Below are positions 12,105 through 22,749 of a stretch of DNA of 64,000 nucleotides, in pieces. Position numbers and translations under genes: made by a program. Each line of letters starts with the position of its first letter. Position 1 is the first letter of the stretch. The DNA is from Microcebus murinus (lineage: Eukaryota; Chordata; Mammalia; Primates; Cheirogaleidae), in NCBI RefSeq assembly GCF_040939455.1, contig NC_134107.1, forward strand, positions 10,975,537 to 11,039,536. The letters are read 5' to 3'. The notes beneath the pieces are model-generated. The model was given only the letters and a program-made list of their open reading frames with translations. It made no database searches and was not told where the DNA came from.

Positions 12105-12113
12105 ATGGCTTCG
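12105..12113 (+). CDS. PLAAT4: PLAAT4 coding exon 1 (ATG GCT TCG)
   Basis: Only three codons (M-A-S) precede the donor TCG|GTGAGT. The start is chosen because the family has this tiny first coding exon (PLAAT2 begins M-A-L the same way) and because a TATA box and ISRE sit just upstream. Confidence 0.85.
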
Positions 12114-15100
12114 GTGAGTCCCCGGGAACTTCCCTGCTGAGTCTATGGAGGGTGGGCAGCTCCCCCCTTGCCAAGGCCTCATTCTGGCTTCCTGACCTTG
12201 GGCACACTGAACTCCAGAGCTTATCTTTATTTATTTAGTTTTTTGGTTTTTGAGACAGAGTCTGACTCTGTTGCCCGGGCTAGAGTGCCCTGGAGTCAGC
12301 CTAGCTCACAGCAACCTCAAATTCCTGGGGTCTAGCGATCCTCCTGCCACAGCCTCCAGAGTAGCTAAGACTACGGGCATGCACAACCATGCCCGGCTAA
12401 TTTTTTCAACATATTTTTAGTTGTCCAACTAATTTCTTTCTATTTTTAGTAGAGATGGGGACTGGCTCTTGCACAGGCTGGTTTTGAACTCCTGACCTTG
12501 AGCCCTCCACCCCCCCCAGCGGCCTCGCAGAGTGTTAGGATTACAGGCGTGAGACACCATGGTGGGCCTATATTATGTCTTTTAAAATCCACCTGTCCTG
12601 CTGGTGTCTGGGCGAGTGTGGCACAGTGGGGGGACGCCAGGGCCCCCTTGGGAGGCAGACTCACGGGATCCGAACTCTGAAACCCGCCCCGCCGGGCTGG
12701 CACCGGCGCAGATGTGCAGAGTGGCCGGAGCTGGCTGAGCTCCCTGGTGTGCAGCTCACTCAGGCTCTTGCTAGAAACGAAGCAATTCCGGGAAGGTCCT
12801 GCAAGTGCCAAAGGGGGGGGTCCACTCCCAGCACCCCCTGACTCTGGGAGGGGCCTCATCCCTGCCACAGCAGTCAGGGCTCTGTTAACCTGAGACCATG
12901 TCCTTATTCAGGCAGGGGCTGAGGCTCACATTGCATTAGCCACAGCTGCTGGCAACGCTGCCTTGACCTTGCTAGTAGACATCTGGCATTAGAATGAAAA
13001 GTCCTGGTTATCCCCAGACAGAGACCATCTCTGCCCTGCGGGCGCCGGCGGCTGTGCGGGCCTGTGGCAGGACAGAGGAGGAGCTGGGCAGGCGGCTGTT
13101 GCCACCCAGCCAGGTCCCTTGCCCACTGCCCAAGGGGAGGCCATTGCTGAGCCAGCAGCACAAAGAGTTAAATCCCAGATAGCTCTAAGCAGGGAGGGAC
13201 GTCTGGAATCCACCTCCCTGAGAATCTGGAAGACAGGGTGTTAGAGTAGTTTGGCTGGCAGGCAAAGGAGTAGGCCACTAGGATTGCTAATGGGCTGGGT
13301 TTGGGCTGAACCATCAGTCTTTGGTTTGGGGCCCGCCTGGGAGGGTGGGCAGTCCACTGGAATGCAGGCCCTGGAGGTACCTGCAACACTAGCTTTAGGG
13401 TCCTTACCTATGGAGCAGGCTGCCAGTCTCTATGACCACCAGGTCTGTGGCTTCAGAGTGGCGATTATGGAGAAGCAAACAAGGGGACAGCGGCCAATCA
13501 TTAAGATTATTTTTAGCCAGCCCTTGGCCTAGTTCTCACTTGCACCCCTTTATTTATGAAGGGCACTTTCACTTGCTGGCGGGGCTGAGAGCCCATCCCT
13601 CTTCCTTGTCTGTTTCCTCTGCCCCTTCCCAGCCAGGCCCTGCTGGACCCTGGATGCCGGGAGGGAGGGAGCGCACAGCACCCTGCCCGTGTGGAGCGCA
13701 CAGCCCGGGCCCAGGGAACTGCAGCACAGCCTGGTCCTGCAGGGAGGGGTGTCCTGGGGATCTGGGGCTCAGGGAGGGGCCGCTGAGCCAAGCTGGGGCC
13801 GTCCTGGCAGCCCCTCAGGTGTGGGGTGTCTGGGATGAGGGGAGGAGTGGGTGTGGGGGGCTGGGGACAGAGAGACCCTGGGCGAGAGGGCAGCAGAGGC
13901 CAGGGCCAGCGCTGCGGTGGGTGCCCCAGTGGCTCAGTCGGCCTTGGGGGCAGAGCCCACGGAAGGCGAGGAGGGGGAGGGAAGCCGGTCAGGAAGGGCC
14001 TGCCGCTGCCCGCAGGTGTGTCCTGCACCCCGAGTCCAGAGGAAGGTCCCGGCCAGAGGTGCCGGGGAGGCCTCCGTGGGTCCTGGGCTGCGTGTGGAGT
14101 GGCAGGGATGGGAGGCAGGGCCGGCCAGGGGCCGTGGGGCTCACGCAGGCAGGGACGGGGCTGCCCGGCCAAGTCAGTGCTGGGAGATGGACCAGGAAGC
14201 CACCAGGAGAAACTTCTGGACTGGCGTTGGTGGGAAGAGGGCAAAGGTGGGCTGAGCCCTGGTCTCTGCTGGGATGAGGGTGGGGGAAGCTTGTCACCCA
14301 CGGAGGACAGGCACAAAGACGAGAAAACTGGGAAACGCTCCAACCCTCAGATCGCTGCCTGTGGGGGAGGAAGAGGGAGGGGAACAGGGCCAGTCGAGGC
14401 GCAGGGAGGAGTGGGCAGAGGAGTCCACCTCGGTCTCCCGCGGCCGAGTGTTCTCGGGCAAGTCCCTCCACCTCTGCTGACCTAGTGTCCCCACGGGGGC
14501 GATGGCCGCGCTGCCCACGTCTGGGGCTGTGTCATCGCAGGGCGAGCGAGGGCCAGCAGAGGCACCCTGTGAGTGCAGCTGCCCCTCGGGGCTGGGGGCC
14601 AGGGGCTCCACCAGTCCCACCCTGAGGCTCAGGCCCCATCAGGGTGCTGTCACCCGCATCTTGCAGGTCGTCATCTGCAAGGCACGGGTGTCCAAGGCTG
14701 GATGGCGCAGGGTGTGAGGAGGAGGTCCCTCTTGGGGACGGGCAGCCGGCAGGGGGCGACATGAGGCGCTGAGGGCAGCCTGCCAAGGGCAGAGGGCCCC
14801 AGACTGGCCTTCCAGGCGCTGCTCTCACCTCCGTGAAGGCGCGTGTAGGTGCAGGGCTGGCGTCGGCCTGCTCCGGAGCACGTGCAGCCCGCGCTTGTGC
14901 GTGCACCCCTGCACCCTCAGCCTGCACGCACACCCACGCACGCACACCCCACACTCGCCCGGACGAACCCCCTCCCTCCCATGCACGAGGTCCCTGTCCA
15001 GGCTCCCAGCTCCCCGTGCCCCTCTGAGGGAGCCTCTAAAAGTGGCAGCAGGTCTGGGGTCTCACGGGGACAGAAGCTCTCTCCCCCCAGGGTCTCACCA

Positions 15101-18100
15101 GGTGACGACCATCAGTAAGGGGTCCCAGGCCAGGCTGCAGCCCCCCAGCCAAGGGTTCTGCTGGTGCCTAGAAGGCCAGCTACACCGTCTCTGGTTTTTC
15201 TGTTGCAGTCACGCCAAGAGCCCGAGCCTGGAGACCTGATCGAGATTTTTCGCAAAGTGTACGAGCACTGGGCCATCTATGTGGGCGGCGGTTACGTGGT
15301 CCACCTGGCTCCTCCAAGTAAGGACTATTGAAAATTCAATGTTCAAAATATTTGTTAATAAGACAGTGAGAACCACTGAAAGAGAGTTGAGCAAGGGACG
15401 CTGGAGTTGGGAGACACACTCTGCATGGAGAAAGCTCCAGGAGGTCGTATACATGAGTGTCCCCTGGGTCCCTGCATCCCAGAGCAGGAGAGGCCCTGAC
15501 CCCACAGGGACGCTGGCTGCTGCGGCACTGGGGTCTGTCCCGCTCACAGCCAGTGCCCTGCCGTGCAGAGTCTGATAGGACTGTGCTTCTCAAGGTCTAC
15601 GGTCCTAAAGAAGGCGTCTCATACAGAAGAATGTTGCTCCCCGCTGTGTCCTTTGTGTCACACGGTTGCACAGAACAAGGTGTCCTCACATCATGTGCTT
15701 TAGGTTCCTTAACAGAAGCAGTCCCCACAGGTTTACACATTTTTAAAAGCTGTCATACAAATGCACAGTGAGCACAAGTCAATGATTTATTTAATTAATG
15801 ACAGAACCAGCAAGATGACAAAGCCAGTAGGAAGGAGATTGCAGGAAACAGGTGTGTGGATAGTCAGTGAAAGGGACGCTGGAACAGGACTGACAGATTA
15901 GATGCCCACAGGTGTGTGTCCTCCAGAGCAATGCCACAGGTGTGTGTCCTCCAGAGCAATGCCACCGGTGTGTGTCCTCCAGAGCAATGCCACCGGTGTG
16001 TGTCCTCCAGAGCAATGCCACAGGTGTGTGTCCTCCAGAGCAATGCCACCGGAGCTTTTGATGTTCTCTTGTGGCTCAGCGTTTGCATGCACCTGGACAG
16101 AAATCATTTTCACCAGTATCAGAAAAATGCGTCTGCATCTTGGCAGTTTTCTACAGACTATCAGGTCCCTTGGCAGAGTTAAAAAAAAAAAGAAAAAAAA
16201 AAAGTCTGAACTGACCATAAATAGCAAACCAAGCCCACTTAATCCAGACAGCCCGTGACAGTGAGGACACCCGGTCCCCCTTGTGCCTAGCTCCCAAGGT
16301 GTGCACTGTTATCCTAAGACGACTTTCTTAAGAGGGAGCTAATTGCAAACATCACCCTTGAGATTAGAAATGGGAGGACCGGAGAAGACATACCTAACAC
16401 TAGTGCTCACTCCCTACTGTGTCTTTTAGTAAAAATAAGGATAACTCCCGCACTCGCGATGCAATGAATTTGGACCGCTGGTTGTGAGCTCTTCTGAGCC
16501 CCTGTCCGTGTGCCTAGCACTGTGCCAGGTCAGGGGACAGAGGAATCTTCCGTGAAGGATTCCCGAGGGTTTGGCTCAGGGGCGGAAGGGCCTGCGGTTA
16601 CGCTAGACTTCCACCGCTAGCACTTCTCACAGCACGGAGGCGTGTGCTGACGGCTCTCTGCCCAGCGTCGCCTGTGACATGGGGAGCAGAACGTTTGCCT
16701 GGACAGTTACAAAGGAGATGAGATGAGGCGACACACGAAGGAGCACAACGAAGTCGCTGAGACACAGGGTGCGAAAGCGAATGGGATCTTTCTGGAACAC
16801 GCAGGGGTGCAGAGTGGGACAAGGAACACGTAGGCTTCACTGTCCTTGTTTATCAAGGAGAAAATTTCGAATACCTTTAAATGACTGACCATAGGGGATC
16901 GGCCAACACCCGATGTCCGCGCCTAGAGCGGAATGGTGGCAGCCGTTGCTACGCGTGACGCTCTCGGACTGGAACACTCACACCCGTGAAACAAGAGCAG
17001 ATGGGCGACCCCTGCGAACGCGCGTGAAAGGTCCACACGACAGCTCCACTCGGCCTCCTCTCCTCCTGTCCTCGCCCCACCCACCCCCGTCAGCCCCGGT
17101 GACAGTGTCTCCCTTGCAGGCGAGTACGCCGGGACTGGCAGCTCCAGCTCCCTCTCGCTCCTGACCAGGAGGGCGGTGGTGAAGCTGGAGCGCCTGGAGC
17201 ACGTGGTGGAGGGCTGTGACTACCGGGTCAACAACCAACTGGACCGCACGTACAGACCTCGGCCTGTGCGGGACATCATCAAGTCTGCGAGGGAGATGGT
17301 GGGCAAGGAAATGAAGTATAGTCTTGTGACAAACAACTGTGAGCACTTTGTCACCAATTTGAGATACGGCGAGGCCCGCTGCCTGCAGGTGAGGGGTCTC
17401 TGGAGGGTCCCTGGCCTGGGGGAGGGCTGCTCGGGGCACGGCCAGCGGGCTGTGCGGCCCGAGGGGGAATCTCTGTGAAGGTCGCGAGTGCAGCCTGTCC
17501 CAGCCCCGCTGGCTGGGAGCCCGCTCTCCCCTGCACACAGAGGGCGAGGACGAGGGACCTCCGGGGCCTTGGCCAGCTCTGCCGGGATCCTTCACCTCGA
17601 GACCCACCTGACGACAGTTCCTGCAGCCCTGGGCCATCAGGACAGCCTGGGCCAGCCAGGCCATGACAGGTCCCCTGCCCTGCTGAAGAGCTCTCAGGCA
17701 GGGACGCTGAGGGCCTCTGGGCCTCCGTGAGAGCTCAGGGTGTTTGTCCCTGAGGTCTGGGCACAGCCCCCACCCCGTGTCCGCTCACGGTCTTCCGGGT
17801 TTGTTGCCCCCAAACACACAGTGAATTAGTGACAGAACCAGATCAAATCCGCGCACACTGGCTCACGCCTGTGATCCAAGTACTCTGGGAGGCCAAGGCA
17901 GCAAGATGGCTTGAAGCCAGGAGTTCACCACCAGCCTGAGCAAGAGTGAGACTCTGCCTCTAGAAAAAGTAGAAAATCTTAGCTGGGCGTCGTGGTGCGC
18001 ACCTGCAGTCCCAGCTACTCGGGAAGCTGATACAGGGGGTCGCTGGAGCCCAGGGGTTGGAGACTGCAGTGAGCTACGATGACACCACTGCACTGTAGCC

Positions 18101-18943
18101 TAGGTGACAGAGCGAGACCCTGTCTCAAAAAAACACAACCCCACCATCCTTTCTAGAGTCTCTGCCTGTTAGGCGACCTGCAGCACCTGTGGCCCTGGCC
18201 TGCGCAGTGGCACGGCTGGGGGCCGGCAGTGGGGACAGGTCGCAGCAGGGAGGCGGGAGTCTGGTGAGTCTGTGATGTGTGAGGGTCCCTGGGGAGATGA
18301 GGAGCAGAGTTGGGGCTCAGGCTGAGGGGGGCTGGGATGGAGGTTCCCGCCTGCACCGGCGAGCAGGGCACAGAGACCCGAAGGGCTCTGCCTGTGGTCA
18401 GGGCCTCCCCATGTCCCCCACAGCTTCTGCCATGGCCCCACCACCCCGCGCAAGGATGTAGCTCAGCGAGAATCCAGACCCCATGCACACCCAGTCTGGA
18501 CCCTGAGCTCTGACCCCAGGAACCCGGGCACAAACCCTCTTCCTGCCCACCCACCCAGGACGCTCTCTCAAAAGGACCCCATCAGCCCCTTGTCAGGACA
18601 AGCCCACCACTAAGAAGTAGTCACATCCCGGAAACGGGGTCCCTGGGGACACAGCCAGCAGTCCCCCTGGGAGAGGACTCAGGGCTGGCCCCTGGGAGGG
18701 ACGAGGAGAAGAGGCCAGACCACAGGGGAGGGCAAGGGACAGAGGAGACAGAGAGGGGAGTTCCAGATCCGGGGATTGAGAAAGAGCCGGCCTGGGCGTG
18801 CTGTGACGTCTCAACAAGCGCTGCTTGCTTTGCAGGTGGAAAGAGCCAAGCAGGACTTGGAGGAAACAAGCAGTACTGTCTTCTTTGGAGCACTTGCTGT
18901 GGCTGGGTTCAGTGCTTTGACTAAGATAATCCTACACCTGTGA
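12105..18943 (+). CDS. PLAAT4: PLAAT4 phospholipase A / acyltransferase 4 (RARRES3, TIG3)
   Basis: Coding exons are 12105-12113, 15209-15317, 17120-17388 and 18836-18943; all introns are GT-AG and the joined frame is 164 codons, the human length. PLAAT enzymes are small membrane-anchored LRAT-fold hydrolases that cleave phospholipid sn-1/sn-2 acyl chains and can N-acylate phosphatidylethanolamine; PLAAT4 is known as a retinoid- and interferon-inducible growth suppressor. Seen: a PGDLIEIF amino-terminal motif, His23 in HWAIYV, His35 in YVVHLAPPS, the NCEHFV motif with catalytic Cys113, and a hydrophobic segment at about 142-164. The opening [12 protein letters not shown] and the SSS after residue 46 match PLAAT4 rather than PLAAT2/3. 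Gene order (PLAAT4 + strand, then PLAAT2 and PLAAT3 on -) agrees. Odd: the extreme C-terminus ends KIILHL, whereas the human protein ends in a basic tail. Confidence 0.95.
12237..12568 (-). mobile_element. Alu, reverse orientation (lemur type)
   Basis: Poly-T/'gagacagagtctgactctgt' start, 'gtcagcctagctcacagcaa', the strepsirrhine middle block ('caactaatttctttctattt') and a 3' end near 'gtgagacaccatggtgggcc'. It is in PLAAT4 intron 1, about 120 bp after exon 1. Confidence 0.9.
13600..15100. other. GC-rich segment of PLAAT4 intron 1
   Basis: G/C-rich sequence with long overlapping open frames on both strands (for example 13432-14277 + and 13513-14343 -) and a CA/CG-rich run near 14910-14960. 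No splice sites or recognisable protein family support coding; the frames are explained by scarcity of AT-rich stop codons. It could contain a CpG-rich regulatory region; this was not measured. Confidence 0.5.
15209..15317 (+). CDS. PLAAT4: PLAAT4 coding exon 2 (LRAT domain start, both His)
   Basis: The acceptor is tgttgcag and the donor CCAA|gtaagg. The exon encodes residues 4-39 plus one base, with [15 protein letters not shown] (His23) and YVVHLAPP (His35). It ends in phase 1, as in PLAAT2 exon 2. Confidence 0.95.
15909..16050. repeat. 28-bp tandem repeat, five copies
   Basis: The unit ggtgtgtgtcctccagagca plus 'atgccacc/atgccaca' repeats at 28-bp steps (about 15910, 15938, 15966, 15994, 16022) inside PLAAT4 intron 2. 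Copies differ only at the A/C before 'ggtgtgtg'. There are no unique spacers, so it is a plain minisatellite. Confidence 0.95.
17120..17388 (+). CDS. PLAAT4: PLAAT4 coding exon 3 (catalytic Cys)
   Basis: The acceptor is cccttgcag and the donor CTGCAG|gtgagg. It is 269 nt long, exactly the length of PLAAT2 exon 3. It encodes residues 40-129, including YRVNN, the NNCEHFV motif (Cys113) and LRYG. Confidence 0.96.
17848..18139 (+). mobile_element. Alu, forward orientation, PLAAT4 intron 3
   Basis: Runs from 'ctggctcacgcctgtgatcc' through 'ctactcgggaagctgataca' to 'gagcgagaccctgtctcaaa'. It lacks the ttaattggccaac middle block and looks like an older AluJ-type copy. Confidence 0.85.
18836..18943 (+). 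CDS. PLAAT4: PLAAT4 coding exon 4 (C-terminal membrane anchor)
   Basis: The acceptor is gctttgcag and the stop is TGA 18941-18943. It encodes 35 residues: an amphipathic [10 protein letters not shown] stretch, then a hydrophobic segment ending KIILHL. The family uses this segment to anchor in ER and other organelle membranes. The poor C-terminal charge compared with the human protein is real in this sequence. Confidence 0.92.
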   Translation: MERAKQDLEETSSTVFFGALAVAGFSALTKIILHL

Positions 18944-18968
18944 CAGCCTGAAGCAGCCACAGAATCCA

Positions 18969-19332
18969 TGTTAGCCGTGTAAGGCTGGTGGCTGGGTCCC
19001 CCTGCCCTGTTCCCCCATCCTCACGGCATTGCAAAGCCTGCAGACCTTGCACTACAGCTGCCCTAACTGCATCCCGCTAACGACAGAACATCTCGCCTGG
19101 CCCGGACCCCCTGTCAAGGCAAAGCAGGAAGAAGCCCCAGGTGCAAAACATCCTGCCTTGACCCCGGGAGACAGACAACAACAGCTAGCCCCCTATAAAA
19201 GCTAACTTGCAATCCTGGGCGGAGCGACTTTTGGGGCCCCTGCTCTGGGACCCTTGAACCTCGCCCGGGAGCGCTTTCAATAAATGCTGTGTTTGTTAGC
19301 ATCTATTCGGCCTCATTACTCTTCTTCTGACA
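18969..19332 (+). mobile_element. LTR-like element inserted in the PLAAT4 3' UTR
   Basis: The segment runs from TGTTAGCC to CTTCTGACA (TG...CA). It contains TATAAAA at about 19193, a following R-like region and AATAAA at 19279-19284 with a GT-rich tail, the order of an ERV LTR. It begins 26 nt after the PLAAT4 stop. No clean target duplication was found, so the ends are approximate. Confidence 0.55.
19279..19284 (+). terminator. Proximal polyadenylation signal for PLAAT4, inside the LTR
   Basis: AATAAA followed by 'tgctgtgtttgttagc', a GT-rich downstream element. It is 336 nt after the stop codon and lies within the LTR-like insertion. Confidence 0.5.
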
Positions 19333-19482
19333 CCACAAAACTTACAAGAAGCAGCTGTGAGGGTCCCCAGGAGAGGGACGAGACATCAGTCTCTGTGTCA
19401 TCCTCTCTCTATTGCCTTTCCCCTCTCACTGTCCCCTCTCATGGGCTAAAGGATGGTCTCACTGTCACAAGACTCGAGAATC

Positions 19483-19488
19483 AATAAA
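19483..19488 (+). terminator. Distal polyadenylation signal for PLAAT4
   Basis: AATAAA in 'gagaatcaataaacgtgcct' after a pyrimidine-rich 3' UTR-like stretch. It is the likely ancestral end of the gene, displaced downstream by the LTR-like insertion. This is an inference from position. Confidence 0.4.
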
Positions 19489-19599
19489 CGTGCCTACCTG
19501 TCGCTTCAGAAGGGACCTCTACAATGTTTTGTAGATTCTGAACCTGAGAGCAGGAAAGTCACATTGGTGGGACACGGGCCGGTAGTTCCAGCCATTTCT

Positions 19600-19762
19600 G
19601 GCTGTGTGACCTTGGAGGAAGCCCTTGACTCTCCGAGACTCGGTTCCCTCATCTGCAGGATGGGGTGACGACCCTCATCGGGTGACGTCGGAAGCCTCAC
19701 ATGTGACAGTGCACGTAGGACACCCGGCACCACGTCTGGAACACGGCAGGTGCCCAGCGCAT
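19600..19762 (+). repeat. MIR SINE relic
   Basis: The MIR core is recognisable in 'tgtgaccttggaggaagccc', 'cggttccctcatctgcagga' and an end like 'gaacacggcaggtgcccagc'. Confidence 0.65.
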
Positions 19763-22028
19763 CAACCCCATCACGTTACACAGATGTCACGTTGGCACAG
19801 CTGCGCATCGTCACTCTCCCTCTCGGGAGGTGAAAACCCTTAACTACCTCCCAGTGTGGTCACACCATGGGGTCCCCGCCTCCCCTGACAACACATCACA
19901 CCTCCAACACTTTCCAGTCACCCTCCCGTTTCCCTCCTGTTTAGAAAGTTTTTCTCCTTAACTCAAAGGTCCGGTCAGCCCCGCTGTGACTGCCGGATGG
20001 AGCAACACTCTCTTTCCACGCCCAGCCGCCACGGCCCGCGCCGCCCCGAATCACACGCTGAGCATCAGCCGCCCTGGAGACCTCGCCATTCCCTGGGGCT
20101 TGCCCGGGGGAGGCCCCACAAGTGCCCAGGTCCCATGTCTTTGTGCTTCCTCACCCCGGCCGCTGCCACCAAGGACCCTCCTGAATGGCCACCGCATTTG
20201 ACCGTTGTCTGGGGGTCAGCGCAGTCACCACCACGATGGCTGCAGGAGCGGGAACGTCACGGTCCCCTGTGTTTTCCCACACCTGGCAACTCCGATTGGT
20301 CCCTTGACTCCCCAGCACAGTAGAAACAAGACTTCCCTAGAAGCTCAGCGCTATCAGAAGACTGAAGAACAAAGAGAACCACTGTAACTGCCACAATCAG
20401 CAATTATAACTCATCACTGGCGCAGTCAGCAATTCTAAGTTTTAAGTGTTCAAATTCCCAGGCTGAAATGCCAAGCTCCACTGGGGGCAGCAGAGCGCCC
20501 CTGCCCGCCCTGCCAGGGCTGCCTGCGGGTCAGAAGGCCCCGCCGCCCCACCCGGAGTCCAGGCCCAATAGCCAGAAGCCCAGCGAGGGGAGGGGGCCGC
20601 CTCACTTCTGGCGACTCGGGCTCGCCTCGCCAGGCCTCGTTTCCTGTTCAGGATCAACTGATCCAGCATGATGGACACTGGGGCCACCGGGGCCCTTCCA
20701 GGGTGACCTTGACCCCCTAACCAGGGCAAATCCCTCTTGGGAGTCTCAGGGGTCCACCTACCTTCTCTTAGGGGTGATTTTCACAGTTGCAATTGAACAC
20801 TGACCAGGGGGTTATTAATACTTTCCTATCATGTATCTTCTCAACAGAATTGCAGGGACAGTCCACTTTGGGTACCACTGGGACCCTGGTGTCTAGCACA
20901 GTGCCTACCTTACTGTAAACACTCAGTAGATAGTGGTTTCCTTAGTTAATAAAGTTATTAACTAATATATAGGAAAACATGACCAGTCTTTCCTCTGCTT
21001 GTGAAAAGGACTTTGATACAGAGAAGGGCTGTAGCCACCACTGTGAAGGGTGACACCCAGCAGGGGGTGGCTTTCTGCAACATTTAAAGAGACAGGGAAC
21101 CAATTCCAGGCCCCTGCAGATTGACTTCCATGAACTAGATCCCACTAAAATGCAGGAAAAAAATAAGTGGGTAACAGAACTATCCTTTATTTTTTCATAA
21201 TAAGCTCATAAAATGGTTGCACCACTTCTGGACAATCCTTGGTCTCGGCAAAACCTTGTGTTAGGATCACAGGTTGCTGAGCAGGTGTGCATGCTTTCCA
21301 CAGGCTGTTTCTCAACCCAAGAAAAATTTAAGAGGAATGATTGGTGCTGGAGACTCAGGAATCCTGGGTCACGTGGGGTCAGGACTTCCTTATGACGTTG
21401 TCTGTCACTCTTGTAAGATGGCATCCCCCCCCCAAGAGCTGTGGGACAGCTGGCAGGACACAGGGAAGCCCCAGCACTGGCCTCCTGCACCGTGGACATT
21501 GGGGTGTCCCTGTGCGCCTCCACCAGGGTCCCCAGATGCTCTGAAGGAGGCTGGGACCTGGGACGACCGGGACGTAGAAGGAGGGGAGCGCTCAGTGCCG
21601 CCAGCTGGATCCGTCTCTCCCCTTCCTCCTCTTTCCCTCTCTCGGTGGCTGAAAGTCTCCTTTTGGAGTAAGAGAAAATAAAGTTCACCTGAGGCATTGG
21701 TGGGGCGAGTCTGAGTTCCTGCCTGAATCCACCCGCACCTTTTGGAGTGGCCCTGCCCTCCTGCGCAGCCCCGGCCTCAGACGCTGCAGGAGCGGGGGCC
21801 GCGGTGAGTGCCACGTGGAGGGACGAGGACCAGGGACAGGAACGCAGGCTCTGCACAGCAGAATGTCACACGCAGCGTTCCTGCTGCCTCTCTTTTGGCC
21901 AAAGCGCCCAAACTGAAGGACAACAGCTGCGCAGCGTGCACACACGCTGAAGACGGAACCACCAGCCGCATCCTCACACTGCATAATCTCCGCAGCCCCT
22001 GGAAGCGGGACAGTTTTAATAACCTGTC
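19763..22028. other. Intergenic sequence between PLAAT4 and PLAAT2
   Basis: No exon is supported. A MIR/L2-like 3' end occurs near 20870-20935. An AATAAA in a pyrimidine-rich context near 21677 could be an LTR relic, but the boundaries are not visible. Open frames on both strands (for example 21206-21856 -) lack support. Confidence 0.4.
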
Positions 22029-22341
22029 AAGGCCGGCGCGCGGCTCACACCTGCAATCCCAGCAGATTGGGAGGCAGAGGCAGGAGGGTCATTGAGACGA
22101 GGAGTTCAAGATGAGCCTGGGCAGATGGTCCCTGGGTAGAAACCAGCGAGACTCTGTCTATACAAAAAGAAAAAGTGAATTTAGCCAAGCGTGGCGGCTA
22201 GAGCTGGACTCCTAGTACTCCAGAGGCTGAGGCTGGAAGATCGCTTGAACGGAGGAGTCAGAGGCCACAGCGAGCTATGACTGTGCCACTGCACTCCAGC
22301 CTGGGCGACACAGCAAGCCTTGTTCCTAAAATAACAATAAT
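22029..22341 (+). mobile_element. Alu, forward, diverged
   Basis: Starts 'ggccggcgcgcggctcacac', ends 'ctgggcgacacagcaagcct' plus an A-rich tail. It is older and more diverged than the other copies. Confidence 0.8.
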
Positions 22342-22479
22342 GTGTTGACAGAAAGGGAAACTAGGCTCATAATGTCTAACCCATTGACCCCAGGTCCCAC
22401 AGACACTAAGCAGAGGCTCTGGATCCCCTGCGAGTCTATTTGACCCAAAAGTCAGTTCTGTAGCCCAGGCCCCTGGAGT

Positions 22480-22745
22480 GTTCTCATGTTATAGTCTAGA
22501 TTCGCATGGCCACGGGACAGAGAGACAGAGTCACCGAGGCTGTAATTATTAAAAGGAGTTTTATTGTCTAGCTCAAGCTAGGGTCCGAGCCCCCAGAGTG
22601 CCAGTGCAGTGGCCTATTTTTTGGGCAGGGACCCCCCTTGTGTGCTAGTGAGCCTTTTATACCTAAGCTGTTTACACACTGATCATGCATCCGCCCCCAC
22701 AGTGATTCTTACTTCATCCTGCCCCTGATAGGCTCCAACCTGTTC
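22480..22745 (-). mobile_element. Probable ERV LTR, reverse orientation
   Basis: Read on the minus strand there is a TATA-like 'ggtataaaaggctcac' (about 22660-22645) followed about 85 bp later by 'caataaaactcctttt' (about 22570-22555), the usual promoter and poly(A) order of an LTR. Boundaries and family are not fixed. Confidence 0.5.
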
Positions 22746-22749
22746 CGGG

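Noticed and set aside
13432..14485. Long open frames (up to 281 codons) on both strands in PLAAT4 intron 1
   Set aside because: They overlap each other in a GC-rich stretch, have no splice or family support, and are expected where AT-rich stop codons are rare.
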